Below are positions 21,529 to 29,762 of a DNA stretch of 64,000 nt, one piece after another. The DNA comes from Oceanospirillum sanctuarii (GTDB lineage Bacteria; Pseudomonadota; Gammaproteobacteria; Pseudomonadales; Halomonadaceae). The stretch is taken from positions 55,172 to 119,171 of the forward strand of contig NZ_MTBA01000006.1 of the NCBI RefSeq assembly GCF_002150805.1, given 5' to 3'. How positions within the stretch are numbered: position 1 is the stretch's first letter; every line of letters starts with the position of its first letter. Position numbers and translations under genes: made by a program. The notes beneath the pieces are model-generated. The model made no database searches and was not told the origin of the DNA. It saw only the letters and a program-made list of their open reading frames with translations.

Positions 21529-21906
21529 GCGAAAATCGTTAAAAAGAAGTTTAACTGCATTTAATATCGGTTAAATGATGATGAAACTGCAGTTTTTACT
21601 TCGCAAGCCAGTGTAGTTTGCCGAATTTGACAGTTCTTGTCCAGTTTTCGTCTGTTCCGCTTTGTTTGGCTGCTTTTTACTGCGTGTTACTGAATTTTAC
21701 CTGTTTGTACTCTGTCGGGTGAAATTTGTATTTCAGTGATCTGAATCAGGCAAAAATCAGTTGATAATGATGTGATTTATCAGCCTCTTTTAAGGCTGAA
21801 ACATGCAGGCTGTTGAACAGCCCGCGATGTGGGTGCTTTTGGCGACTTAAACAAGAGTCTGTACATCATGGATTTGTGATGTTTTTCAAAAAAGCTTTGC
21901 GAAAAT
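21529..21906 (-). promoter_or_regulatory. 378-bp non-coding leader between the DsbD-like gene and aroQ
   Basis: No credible reading frame on either strand. It contains two short stem-loops sharing a CAGCC/GGCTG core (21781-21798 and about 21808-21822) that could pair alternatively, and it ends at the hairpin before aroQ. I could not assign a convincing -35/-10 pair. It also occupies the place where the membrane and thioredoxin domains of DsbD would be encoded, but no decayed coding sequence is recognisable. Confidence 0.4.
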
Positions 21907-22464
21907 CTACTTCTGAGTCAGGTTTAACCGCTGGCGATGAGGGGGATAACAAAGTCCCGCTTCCGCACATCCCTGAAAAACCACTTCAACAACGACCCCT
22001 TGTTTAAGCTCAGTGGCTGAGGTTTCAAACTGATAGCTCAGCTCGGCTTTATGACGCAGGATTTCCACCCGTCCCTGAAACTCATCATCAACCTTCTCTC
22101 CCTTTGGCATGCTAAGAGGATTAAGTGCCGTACTTTCGGGAAGCAGGCTTGTGACCTGAAATCGCGACAAGTAGAGATAGTGACCGGGTTCGATATCCCA
22201 TGTCAGAGTCAGTGTAGTTCCTTTCAGCTCTCCTTCAAGGTGAAAGGCTTCCTCGACAGGAAGAAAGCCATCGGCAGAAGCGCTGCCGAAGCCTGCTGGT
22301 TTGGTGTCGAAAAATCCTGCTTCAGTTGCTGGCGGGTAAACAGCAAAGGCTAAAAGGCACAAGGTAAACATAAATATAGTAGCCAGACGGCGAAGTAAGA
22401 CTGTAGATGGGCTTTTCAAGAACGTGCTTCCTGTAATGTGTTTCGGTGATTCTGCTCTGAACAT
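21907..22464 (-). CDS. Stand-alone DsbD N-terminal (alpha) domain protein
   Basis: 185 residues. An N-terminal hydrophobic signal or anchor (about residues 27-49) is followed by the periplasmic immunoglobulin-like DsbD-alpha domain. It includes EEAFHLEGELKGTTLTLTW, IEPGHYLYLSRF and the terminal redox motif VVFQGCAEAGLCYPP with cysteines 166 and 172. Full DsbD (about 590 residues) would continue with eight membrane spans and a thioredoxin domain; here a TAG follows NLTQK and nothing more is encoded. In related genomes full-length dsbD sits at this place before aroQ, so this may be a truncation or a domain that works with a partner encoded elsewhere. Confidence 0.82.
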   Translation of the reverse strand: MFRAESPKHITGSTFLKSPSTVLLRRLATIFMFTLCLLAFAVYPPATEAGFFDTKPAGFGSASADGFLPVEEAFHLEGELKGTTLTLTWDIEPGHYLYLSRFQVTSLLPESTALNPLSMPKGEKVDDEFQGRVEILRHKAELSYQFETSATELKQGVVVEVVFQGCAEAGLCYPPHRQRLNLTQK

Positions 22465-22497
22465 AATTTTCTGACCTGCTTATTTCAGGCCTCAGAC

Positions 22498-22591
22498 CTA
22501 GGCGTCTGCAAGTCTAGGTGCCTTCAAGCTTAAATGTCTTCAAGCTTAGGTATCTTCAATCTTAGATGACTCAAGCTTGGGTATCTTCAGG
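22498..22591. repeat. Imperfect 15-16 bp tandem repeat, about six units
   Basis: Successive units starting at 22498, 22514, 22529, 22545, 22561 and 22576 follow the pattern CTTAGGTATCTTCAAG with one to five changes each. It lies upstream of both the DsbD-alpha gene (leftward) and the DUF2333 gene (rightward). Confidence 0.85.
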
Positions 22592-22724
22592 CGGAGCCAG
22601 GTGCTGCATTGGGTTTTCCACTAAGAAGCCCCATAATACAGAGTAAAGACAGTTATATAAGATGCTGTCAGTATCACAGGGTTCCGGCCTAAGTGAAATT
22701 ATCAGCACGCATGAGGAATATAGA

Positions 22725-23783
22725 ATGTTAAAGCAGCTAGGAGCGAAAGTCGCTGACCAGTGGGATAACCTCAGAGATCGTTTACCCGGCGGTTTAATGG
22801 GTAAAGCCGTGGGCGGCGGTCTTGCGGTTTACCTGATCGGTGCTGCCGGTGTGGGTTGGTACTGGAGTCAGGAACCTGAGCCTTTTTCAGTGGCTGAACA
22901 TGTTCGTGTGACTGCTGAGATGAATGGTCAGGCGTCGGATGCCACCAAGGTAGGTTATGCAACAACAACGACGATGATACGTATCGCAGAAACTCTGTTA
23001 GATAAACCGGGCGGTTATCTTTCTAATGATCGTTTTCCGCCGGGGCTTTGGCTGGATAACATCCCGAACTGGGAATATGGCGTATTGATTCAGCTTAGGG
23101 ATATGAGTCGCTCTCTGCGCAAAGATATCTCCCGCTCCCAGTCTCAATCGACCGAAGACAAGGATCTGACCATTGTTGAGCCTCAGTTCAACTTTGACAG
23201 TAACAGCTGGATTCTGCCTTCTACAGAGGGAGAATACCGTCAGGGTATCAAAGCCCTGATCCGTTACCGTGATCGTCTGGTGGATGACAACCAGAACGAT
23301 GCGCAGTTTTATGCCCGTTCCGATAACCTGAGAAACTGGCTGATGGATGTGGAAACACGTCTGGGTAGCTTGTCTCAGCGTCTGAGTGCCAGTGTGGGTA
23401 AGTCACAGGTGAATATCGATCTGGCAGGCGATCCTTCTGCCGAGCAATCGACCCGCAAGCCGGATCTGCAACAGGTTAAGACTCCCTGGTCTGAAATCGA
23501 CGATGTTTTCTACGAAGCGCGCGGTACCGCATGGGCACTGATTCATATTCTGAAAGCGGTGGAGACCGATTTTCAGGGCGTGTTGAAGGATAAAAATGCC
23601 GAGGTCAGCCTGCGTCAGATTATTCGTGAGCTGGAGGCGACTCAGGAGCCTCTGTGGAGCCCTATGATTCTGAATGGCAGTGGCTTTGGCATGTTTGCTA
23701 ACCACTCTTTAGTAATGGCGTCTTATATCTCCCGTGCCAATGCAGCCATTATTGATCTGCGGGAGCTATTGTCACGGGGTTGA
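22725..23783 (+). CDS. DUF2333 family membrane-anchored protein
   Basis: 352 residues, function unknown. One transmembrane helix near residues 27-44 (VGGGLAVYLIGAAGVGWYW) is followed by a large extracytoplasmic domain with the conserved stretches LLDKPGGYLSNDRFPPG, RSQSQSTEDKDL and EPQFNFDSNSW that I associate with DUF2333. The ATG at 22725 has a GAGGA Shine-Dalgarno seven bases upstream, so the longer in-frame start at 22662 is unlikely. Stand-alone gene with its own terminator. Confidence 0.85.
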   Translation: MLKQLGAKVADQWDNLRDRLPGGLMGKAVGGGLAVYLIGAAGVGWYWSQEPEPFSVAEHVRVTAEMNGQASDATKVGYATTTTMIRIAETLLDKPGGYLSNDRFPPGLWLDNIPNWEYGVLIQLRDMSRSLRKDISRSQSQSTEDKDLTIVEPQFNFDSNSWILPSTEGEYRQGIKALIRYRDRLVDDNQNDAQFYARSDNLRNWLMDVETRLGSLSQRLSASVGKSQVNIDLAGDPSAEQSTRKPDLQQVKTPWSEIDDVFYEARGTAWALIHILKAVETDFQGVLKDKNAEVSLRQIIRELEATQEPLWSPMILNGSGFGMFANHSLVMASYISRANAAIIDLRELLSRG

Positions 23784-23874
23784 TACCAACGATTGTTACG
23801 GTTTCAGCGGGCAGGTGGAAATATCCCTATGATCTGACTCAAATTAATGGTTAATAGTCTTTGGCTTACAACAG

Positions 23875-23912
23875 AAACCGGCTTTGCTTGCTTTGCAACA
23901 GCCGGTTTTTTT
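23875..23912 (+). terminator. Terminator after the DUF2333 gene
   Basis: AAACCGGCT pairs with AGCCGGTTT, followed by TTTTTTT at the end of the 183-bp gap after the stop. Confidence 0.8.
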
Positions 23913-23966
23913 GTCACTCTCAAGCAGCGTTTTAGCCAATAAAACAAAGAATAAAGGATTAATAAA

Positions 23967-24347
23967 ATGAATACGGAGCATTTTAAAATTGCTGTTATCG
24001 GCGCAGGACATGCCGGTATTGAGTTGCTGCAGAAGCTGTTTGAAGCGGAATTTGTCGATATTGTGGGTGTTGCTGATACCAAGCAGGATGCACCGGGCAT
24101 GCTGTTAGCCCGTGAGCATCAGATCCCGACAACAACCGATATGAATAGCCTGTTGGTGAATAGTTCTGAAATCGACATCATCATTGATGTAACAGGTGTT
24201 AAAGCGGTACGTGATGCCCTTCGCAGCCACATGCAGGAAAGTGGCAACTACCATACCGTGATTATGCATGAGCGTATTTCTGCACTTCTGCTATCACTCT
24301 TTAACGGTGAAATGGTACAAACCAAAGCCAGTGATGATTTCTATTAA
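23967..24347 (+). CDS. Small stand-alone Rossmann-fold NAD(P)-binding protein
   Basis: 126 residues. The N-terminal beta-alpha-beta has a dinucleotide motif (AVIGAGHAGIELLQKL) and a second strand ending VGVADTKQDAPG; the later IDIIIDVTGVKAVRDAL resembles the NAD-binding half of aspartate-semialdehyde or homoserine dehydrogenase-type enzymes. No catalytic domain follows; the protein ends shortly after HERISALLLSLF. Flanked by terminators on both sides, so it is monocistronic. Function unknown; a redox or NAD sensor is only a guess. Confidence 0.75.
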   Translation: MNTEHFKIAVIGAGHAGIELLQKLFEAEFVDIVGVADTKQDAPGMLLAREHQIPTTTDMNSLLVNSSEIDIIIDVTGVKAVRDALRSHMQESGNYHTVIMHERISALLLSLFNGEMVQTKASDDFY

Positions 24348-24387
24348 GTTCTGTTGCGCTCAGTGATTCAGGTTTTTACCTGACCTT

Positions 24388-24413
24388 AAAAAGGCTCCCT
24401 CGGGAGCCTTTTT
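24388..24413. terminator. Bidirectional terminator between convergent genes
   Basis: AAAAAGGCTCCC with its exact complement around TC, flanked by A and T runs. It serves the small Rossmann gene and the thiolase gene. Confidence 0.9.
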
Positions 24414-24449
24414 GCGCATTGGTGTTAACCTGAGTTGAGCGAGTGGTTT

Positions 24450-25628
24450 TTAACGCTCAATCAGCATAGCGATACCCTGACCACCACCGATACACAGACT
24501 GATTACCGCGTATTTACCTTGTACACGCTCCAGCTCATAAAGCGCCTTCACCGTGATAATGGCACCGGTTGCGCCAACCGGGTGACCCAAAGAGATACCA
24601 CTACCATTTGGATTCAGCTTTTCTTCCGGAAGCCCCAGATCTTTGGCCACAGCCAGTGCCTGAGCCGCGAATGCCTCGTTCACTTCCCAGACATCGATAT
24701 CGTCAACGGATAGTTCGTGTTTTTCCAGCAGTTGGCGGATCGCAGGAACCGGACCGATACCCATATATTTAGGTTCAACTGCTGCAAAGCTATAGCCCAC
24801 CAGCTTCGCCATTGGCGTCAGGCCAAGTTTTTGCGCTTCTGCTTCAGACATCATAGTGACCGCTGCAGCCGCGTCATTGAGGCCGGAGGCATTACCCGCA
24901 GTTACTGAGCCTTCTTTCTGGAAAACAGGACGCAGTTTGCCCATATCATCAGCGCTGCAGTCAAAACGGATGTGCTCATCGGTTGCGAATTCTGTGGTGC
25001 CTTTACGGGTTTTCAGCTCAACCGGCATGATCTGATCTTTGAAGCGACCCTGTTCTGTTGCAGCCTGAGCGCGTTGATGGCTCAAAGCGGCCAGTGCATC
25101 CTGTTGTTCGCGACTGATCTCCCATTTTTCTGCTACGTTCTCGGCGGTAACGCCCATGTGGTAGTTTTCCATCGGACAGGTCAGAGCGCCTGTCATGGAA
25201 TCCACGATCTGGCCATCACCCATGCGCTGACCAAAACGGGCAGCGGGAACCCAGTACTGAGCGCGACTCATGGACTCAGCGCCACCGGCAACTGCGGCAT
25301 CGCAAACACCCAGCTCAATCTGCTGAGCGGCAGTCACAATCGCCTGCAGACCACTACCGCACAAGCGGTTTACGGTTAGTGCTGGAGTGTTGACCGGCAG
25401 GCCAGCCTCAAGGGCTGCCACGCGGCTGATATACATATCACGACGATCTGTGTGCAGTACGTTACCAAACACGACATGGCCAATCTGCTCCGGTTGCAGG
25501 TTGGCTCGGGCAACTGCTTCACGGGTTACCGATGCCGCCAGAGTGGTTGCCGGAACATCCTTCAGGCTGCCACCAAAACCGCCGATTGCTGTACGAACAC
25601 CACTGAGAAAAACTACCTTCTGTGTCAT
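24450..25628 (-). CDS. Acetyl-CoA acetyltransferase (thiolase)
   Basis: Thiolase II family enzyme condensing or cleaving acetoacetyl-CoA or longer 3-ketoacyl-CoA. 392 residues, normal length. The acyl-accepting cysteine is at residue 90 (VNRLCGSGLQAIV), the catalytic histidine in SGISLGHPVGATGA, and the second cysteine in SLCIGGGQGIAM. It is followed upstream by an acyl-CoA ligase on the same strand, 160 bp away. PhaA/BktB or AtoB-like roles cannot be separated from sequence alone. Confidence 0.93.
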   Translation of the reverse strand: MTQKVVFLSGVRTAIGGFGGSLKDVPATTLAASVTREAVARANLQPEQIGHVVFGNVLHTDRRDMYISRVAALEAGLPVNTPALTVNRLCGSGLQAIVTAAQQIELGVCDAAVAGGAESMSRAQYWVPAARFGQRMGDGQIVDSMTGALTCPMENYHMGVTAENVAEKWEISREQQDALAALSHQRAQAATEQGRFKDQIMPVELKTRKGTTEFATDEHIRFDCSADDMGKLRPVFQKEGSVTAGNASGLNDAAAAVTMMSEAEAQKLGLTPMAKLVGYSFAAVEPKYMGIGPVPAIRQLLEKHELSVDDIDVWEVNEAFAAQALAVAKDLGLPEEKLNPNGSGISLGHPVGATGAIITVKALYELERVQGKYAVISLCIGGGQGIAMLIER

Positions 25629-25788
25629 GCCTTGCTCCTGAGTCCCGCGATTCAGTCTGATCGGGGATGAGTTATTGGGGAATAAAATTAAATCGGGCAG
25701 TTTGCTGCCTGAGCCTCTCAGCCTCCTGTCTCTGTTTTAGGAGAAGGCTGAAAGGCTGGGCCCGTTTTACAGGCTGGAAAGCTTGCGC

Positions 25789-27429
25789 TTATGCCAGCTG
25801 CGCACGGATCTCTTTTTTGTTGATCTTGCCGACCGACGTTTTCGGAATATCGTCCACCATGCGGATCTGATCCGGAATCGCCCATTTGGAGATATGACCG
25901 GTTTCAACGTACTGGCTCAGATGCTGCTGAAGATCTTCCTGAGTCAGATCTGGTGTTTTAGGTACGACCATAGCGAAAGGACGCTCACCCCATTTTTCAT
26001 CCGGCACGCCGACCACAGCCACAGCAGCAACATCTGCGTGCTGGCTGATCAGGTTTTCCAGTTCGATAGATGAGAGCCATTCGCCACCGGTTTTGATCAC
26101 ATCCTTGATTCGGTCTTTGATTTCGACAAAACCGTTCTCATGAATACTGGCAACATCGCCAGTATGCAGACGACCGCCTTCCCAAAGTTCTTCCTGCTTT
26201 TCGTTCTCTTTAAAGTAGCCCTGAGTCAGCCAGGGTGCCTGTACGGTAATTTCACCAACCGCCTGGCCATCATGGGCCGCCAGATCACCGTTTGGCTCGG
26301 TAATCGTCAGGTCAACCATGTTCGATGCGACACCGGTCAGGGTGCGGTATTTCAGTTGTTTCTCGATTGGCAGCGCCCGTTGTTCCTGATTCAGGTGCGT
26401 CACTGTCAGTAGTGGGCAGGTCTCGGACATGCCATACGCGGAATAGATGTCAGCACCCTTATCGATAGCTGCTTGTGCCAGACCTTGTGGCAGAGCGCTA
26501 CCACCGATCAGAATTTTCCAGTTATCAAAGCGCGCCTGCTTGCCGGACTCACAACCCAGCAGCATCTGCAGAATAGTCGGTACACAATGAGAGAAGGTCA
26601 CCTTGTGCTCACGAATCAGGTTCACCAGCATGTCCGGCTCATAACGTCCCGGATAGATCTGGGTACAGTTCAGCATCACTGCAGCGTAAGGCACACCCCA
26701 GGCGTGAACGTGGAACATAGGTGTGATCGGCATATAAACCGAATCCGAACGCAGTAGCGGCAGGCCGGCATAGCTGCCCAGCATGCCCACCATATTCAGA
26801 GTGTGTAGTACCAGCTGGCGATGGCTGAAGAACACGCCTTTTGGATTGCCTGTGGTTCCTGTGGTGTAGAAGGTAGTCGCAATACTGTCTTCGTCAAAAT
26901 CCGGGAACTCACAAACCAGCTCTTCGGCACGCAGCAGCGCTTCGTATTCACCGATAAAGTCCACATCACCAACCGCTTCACTGTTGGCCTGATCGGTCAG
27001 ACGGATATAGCCATCAACTGTTTTCAGGTGTCCATCCAGCTGCTGAATCAGAGGCACAAAGTCATCATGTACCAGAACCAGCTTATCTTCCGCATGGTTC
27101 ATGGTGTAGGCGATCTGCTCTGGAGACAGGCGAATGTTTACATGGTGCAGAACCGCACCGAGCATAGGCACAGCAAAATAACATTCTAGATAACGGTGAC
27201 TGTCCCAGTCCATTACGGCAACGGTATCGCCAGCTTGTACACCGGCAGCTTTCAGAGCATTAGCCAGTTGCTGAACACGCTGATGAAAATCACGGTAGCT
27301 GAAGCGGGTTTCTCCGCGATAGATAATCTCATTGTCCGGCTCAAAGCGTCCTGCTGAAGCAAAGATCTGTTTAATCAGCAGGGGATAGGATTTTGCTGCT
27401 TTAGCACCTGGCAAAATTTTAGTTGGCAT
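25789..27429 (-). CDS. Fatty-acid CoA ligase, AMP-forming (AlkK-like)
   Basis: Activates a fatty acid to its CoA thioester through an acyl-AMP. 546 residues from the ATG at 27429, which has a GGAGAT Shine-Dalgarno; a start 24 codons upstream lacks support. Core motifs: the P-loop TFYTTGTTGNPKGVFFSH, the A5-like YGMSETCPLLTV, GRLHTGDVASIHENGFVEI and IKTGGEWLSSIELE. The closest familiar pattern is medium-chain ligase AlkK. With the thiolase downstream and a divergent AraC regulator upstream it suggests a fatty-acid utilisation unit. Confidence 0.9.
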   Translation of the reverse strand: MPTKILPGAKAAKSYPLLIKQIFASAGRFEPDNEIIYRGETRFSYRDFHQRVQQLANALKAAGVQAGDTVAVMDWDSHRYLECYFAVPMLGAVLHHVNIRLSPEQIAYTMNHAEDKLVLVHDDFVPLIQQLDGHLKTVDGYIRLTDQANSEAVGDVDFIGEYEALLRAEELVCEFPDFDEDSIATTFYTTGTTGNPKGVFFSHRQLVLHTLNMVGMLGSYAGLPLLRSDSVYMPITPMFHVHAWGVPYAAVMLNCTQIYPGRYEPDMLVNLIREHKVTFSHCVPTILQMLLGCESGKQARFDNWKILIGGSALPQGLAQAAIDKGADIYSAYGMSETCPLLTVTHLNQEQRALPIEKQLKYRTLTGVASNMVDLTITEPNGDLAAHDGQAVGEITVQAPWLTQGYFKENEKQEELWEGGRLHTGDVASIHENGFVEIKDRIKDVIKTGGEWLSSIELENLISQHADVAAVAVVGVPDEKWGERPFAMVVPKTPDLTQEDLQQHLSQYVETGHISKWAIPDQIRMVDDIPKTSVGKINKKEIRAQLA

Positions 27430-27564
27430 ACTGCATCTCCGATTGTTTTTGTTATGAGATTGAAAGTGGCCCCAACCTGCATTGGTTGAGATAGCTTCCA
27501 AAGTGATCCGAGAGTCTTTGTAAGTTGTGCCCAGAAACTGCGTTAAATGAACTGCTGAGCGTTT

Positions 27565-27596
27565 GCTCTCAAATCAGCTGATCCTGATTTTTGAGC
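27565..27596. promoter_or_regulatory. Imperfect inverted repeat between the ligase and the AraC gene
   Basis: GCTCTCAAATCAG and CTGATTTTTGAGC pair at 11 of 13 positions around CTGATC, in the middle of the 317-bp divergent gap. It is a candidate operator for the neighbouring AraC-type regulator. The rest of the gap shows no other clear structure. Confidence 0.35.
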
Positions 27597-27746
27597 GAAA
27601 CTCTGTTTATCAACAAGGTGTTGACGCTTATAGAATGGTTAATGGCGTGAAATGATAATTTATTTGCCCTAATATGGAGCTTCTTTTAAAGGCAAAATAG
27701 CGACTTATGAGTCACTGAAATAGCGCACTTGCAACCGGATCAGTTC

Positions 27747-28778
27747 ATGCTCAGACAGACAGAACGCTATCAAAGTACAGTTATTGGTAGTTGGCCGTTG
27801 GTGATCAGCCGGGCGTTGGATCATTACCATATTGATGGCGGCTCTTTGCTGGCTCGTGTGGGAATTGATCAGAGTATGGCGAACCAGCCGGAAACCCGTT
27901 ATCCCCTGGCTACGATTGACCGGCTGTGGCGACTGGCCCGAAATCTGACCGATGATGAAGCGGTCGGGCTGACGGTTGCACGGTTCGTAAGACCGACATC
28001 CTGGCATGCGTTGGGCTTTGCGATCTGGGCCAGTGATACCCTGATGGAATGCTTCAGAAGACTGGGGGAAAACCTGCGCATGTTCGCTGATTATGGCGAG
28101 ATAACGATTACACCTTTTGGTTCTGATGTTGAGATCAGTGTTTATCGTCGTCAGGGGCTGAGCCGGGAGCAGTTGGCGCCGGAAGAGATGGATGCTTTTA
28201 TCGGTACCTCGGTGCTGACCGCACGACATATTTACCGGCCTGGTTTTTCCCCGAAGAGTGTCTGGCTCAGCCGGCCTCAACCCCTTGATCCTACTCCCTG
28301 GCAGCGGCTGTTTAAGTGTCCGGTATTCTTCAATGCCGCTCATGACAAAATTATCTTTGAAGCAGCAGCTATGTATCAGCCTCTTCTGACGGCGAGTCCC
28401 GAATTAGCGGAGCAGAATGATGCTCTCGTTGCCGAGTATCTGGCGCGATTGGATCGGAGTGACCTGAGAACCCGGCTGGAATCTTTGCTGCTAAACCATC
28501 TGCCGCTGGGAAGTCTTTCGATTGATGAGGTGGCTGGATCACTTAATCTCAGCCCACGAACCTTGCAGCGACGTTTGCAGGAAAAAGACATCAGTTATCA
28601 GCAGGTACTGGATGAATTGCGTCAGAAGCAGGCGCTGCATTGGGTGAGGCTGAATTATCTGACGATTGGTGAGATCAGTTACCGACTGGGTTTTAATCAC
28701 CCTGCCAACTTTACGCGTGCTTTTAAGCGTTGGTTTGATGAAACGCCTAAGAAGTTACGTCAGAGTCTTGTGAACTGA
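27747..28778 (+). CDS. AraC-family regulator with arabinose-binding-type N-terminal domain
   Basis: 343-residue regulator. The N-terminal two thirds match the Arabinose_bd-like sensing domain found in OruR/ArgR-type and lipid-metabolism AraC regulators (LARVGIDQSMANQPETRYPL, VARFVRPTSWHALGFAIWAS). The C-terminus has two helix-turn-helix units with SIDEVAGSLNLSPRTLQRRL and ISYRLGFNHPANFTRAFKRW. I prefer the ATG at 27747, which has a GGAT element, over the TTG at 27729. Divergent from the acyl-CoA ligase, its likely target. Confidence 0.88.
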   Translation: MLRQTERYQSTVIGSWPLVISRALDHYHIDGGSLLARVGIDQSMANQPETRYPLATIDRLWRLARNLTDDEAVGLTVARFVRPTSWHALGFAIWASDTLMECFRRLGENLRMFADYGEITITPFGSDVEISVYRRQGLSREQLAPEEMDAFIGTSVLTARHIYRPGFSPKSVWLSRPQPLDPTPWQRLFKCPVFFNAAHDKIIFEAAAMYQPLLTASPELAEQNDALVAEYLARLDRSDLRTRLESLLLNHLPLGSLSIDEVAGSLNLSPRTLQRRLQEKDISYQQVLDELRQKQALHWVRLNYLTIGEISYRLGFNHPANFTRAFKRWFDETPKKLRQSLVN

Positions 28779-28811
28779 GATATGGCTTTTCTGAGCATAT
28801 TGTACGGGCAT

Positions 28812-28841
28812 AAAAAACGCCGGATTAACCGGCGTTTTTTT
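28812..28841. terminator. Bidirectional terminator between the AraC gene and ppa
   Basis: AAAAAACGCCGG pairs perfectly with CCGGCGTTTTTT around ATTAA, with A and T runs on both sides. Confidence 0.92.
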
Positions 28842-28860
28842 CGACTCATAAAACGTAAGC

Positions 28861-29394
28861 TTATTTGCTTGCGTTGAATGCTTCGATAGATTTAACGATT
28901 GCGTCACGTGCTTCAGCAGCGTTGCCCCAACCTTCAACCTTAACCCACTTACCTTCTTCCAGATCTTTGTAGTTCTCGAAGAAGTGAGTGATCTGCTCGC
29001 GCAGCAGAGTAGGGATATCGTCTACATCCTGAACTTCTTTGTAAACAGTAGTCAGTTTGTCGTGAGGAACTGCAACCAGTTTCGCATCAGGACCTGCTTC
29101 GTCAGACATGTTCAGAACGCCAACAGGACGGCAGCGGATTACTGAACCCGGCAGTACTGGGTATGGAGTGATAACCAGCACGTCCAGAGCATCGCCATCT
29201 TCAGACAGAGTGTTCGGGATGAAACCGTAGTTTGCAGGGTAGAACATAGGGGTTGCCATGAAGCGGTCAACCATGATCGCACTGTAGTCTTTCTCAATCT
29301 CGTATTTGATTGGAGAGCTTTGTGCCGGAATTTCAATAGCTACATAGATATCGTTAGGAGCATCTTTGCCCGCTGGAATTTTATCAAAATCCAT
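28861..29394 (-). CDS. ppa: Ppa, inorganic pyrophosphatase (family I)
   Basis: Soluble Mg-dependent enzyme that hydrolyses pyrophosphate released by biosynthesis. 177 residues, the normal length of a bacterial family I enzyme. Visible features: [15 protein letters not shown] with the substrate-binding lysine, [21 protein letters not shown] with the metal-binding aspartates, and the late [21 protein letters not shown]. Interesting in context because a PPi-dependent phosphofructokinase is encoded 4 kb away and would compete for the same substrate. Confidence 0.97.
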   Translation of the reverse strand: MDFDKIPAGKDAPNDIYVAIEIPAQSSPIKYEIEKDYSAIMVDRFMATPMFYPANYGFIPNTLSEDGDALDVLVITPYPVLPGSVIRCRPVGVLNMSDEAGPDAKLVAVPHDKLTTVYKEVQDVDDIPTLLREQITHFFENYKDLEEGKWVKVEGWGNAAEARDAIVKSIEAFNASK

Positions 29395-29762
29395 AATTCT
29401 GACCCCGGAAATAGGAAATTGTGAATAGAAAAGTAGGGACTGGCCCCTTTAAAAGCTGGCAGGATTATATAGTCAGTGCCTTTTGATTGCTATTCTCACG
29501 CCTTCGATTCCTACTAAAGAACACACTGTGCGCGGCATTAACATTGGAATGGGGCAGGTGCTCAGGTACAAAAAATTACCTGAGTTTTAACAACTTCGTC
29601 AGGGACGGGGATAGGCAGGCTGGCAGGCACTATTGCATAATATTTGCATAGTCTGGGATGAGTTAATCTACCCCGGATTAATCTCTAAGCAAGGCTGCTT
29701 TTTGGCGCAGAAAAGCAGTGTTAAAACTGTGCAGTTAATGGAAAACGACCCGAGTTGGTGCA
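29395..29762. promoter_or_regulatory. 368-bp divergent gap between ppa and the PP2C/kinase gene
   Basis: Must hold the ppa promoter and that of the rightward gene. The one clear structure is a perfect eight-base inverted repeat, CTCAGGTA and TACCTGAG, at 29561-29584 followed by TTTT; it could be an operator or a weak attenuator of the rightward gene. No small gene seen. Confidence 0.45.

Noticed and set aside
21529..21906. Decayed remainder of dsbD after the alpha-domain stop codon
   Set aside because: I looked for hydrophobic membrane segments or a CxxC thioredoxin motif in all leftward frames and found none, so a pseudogene tail is not supported.
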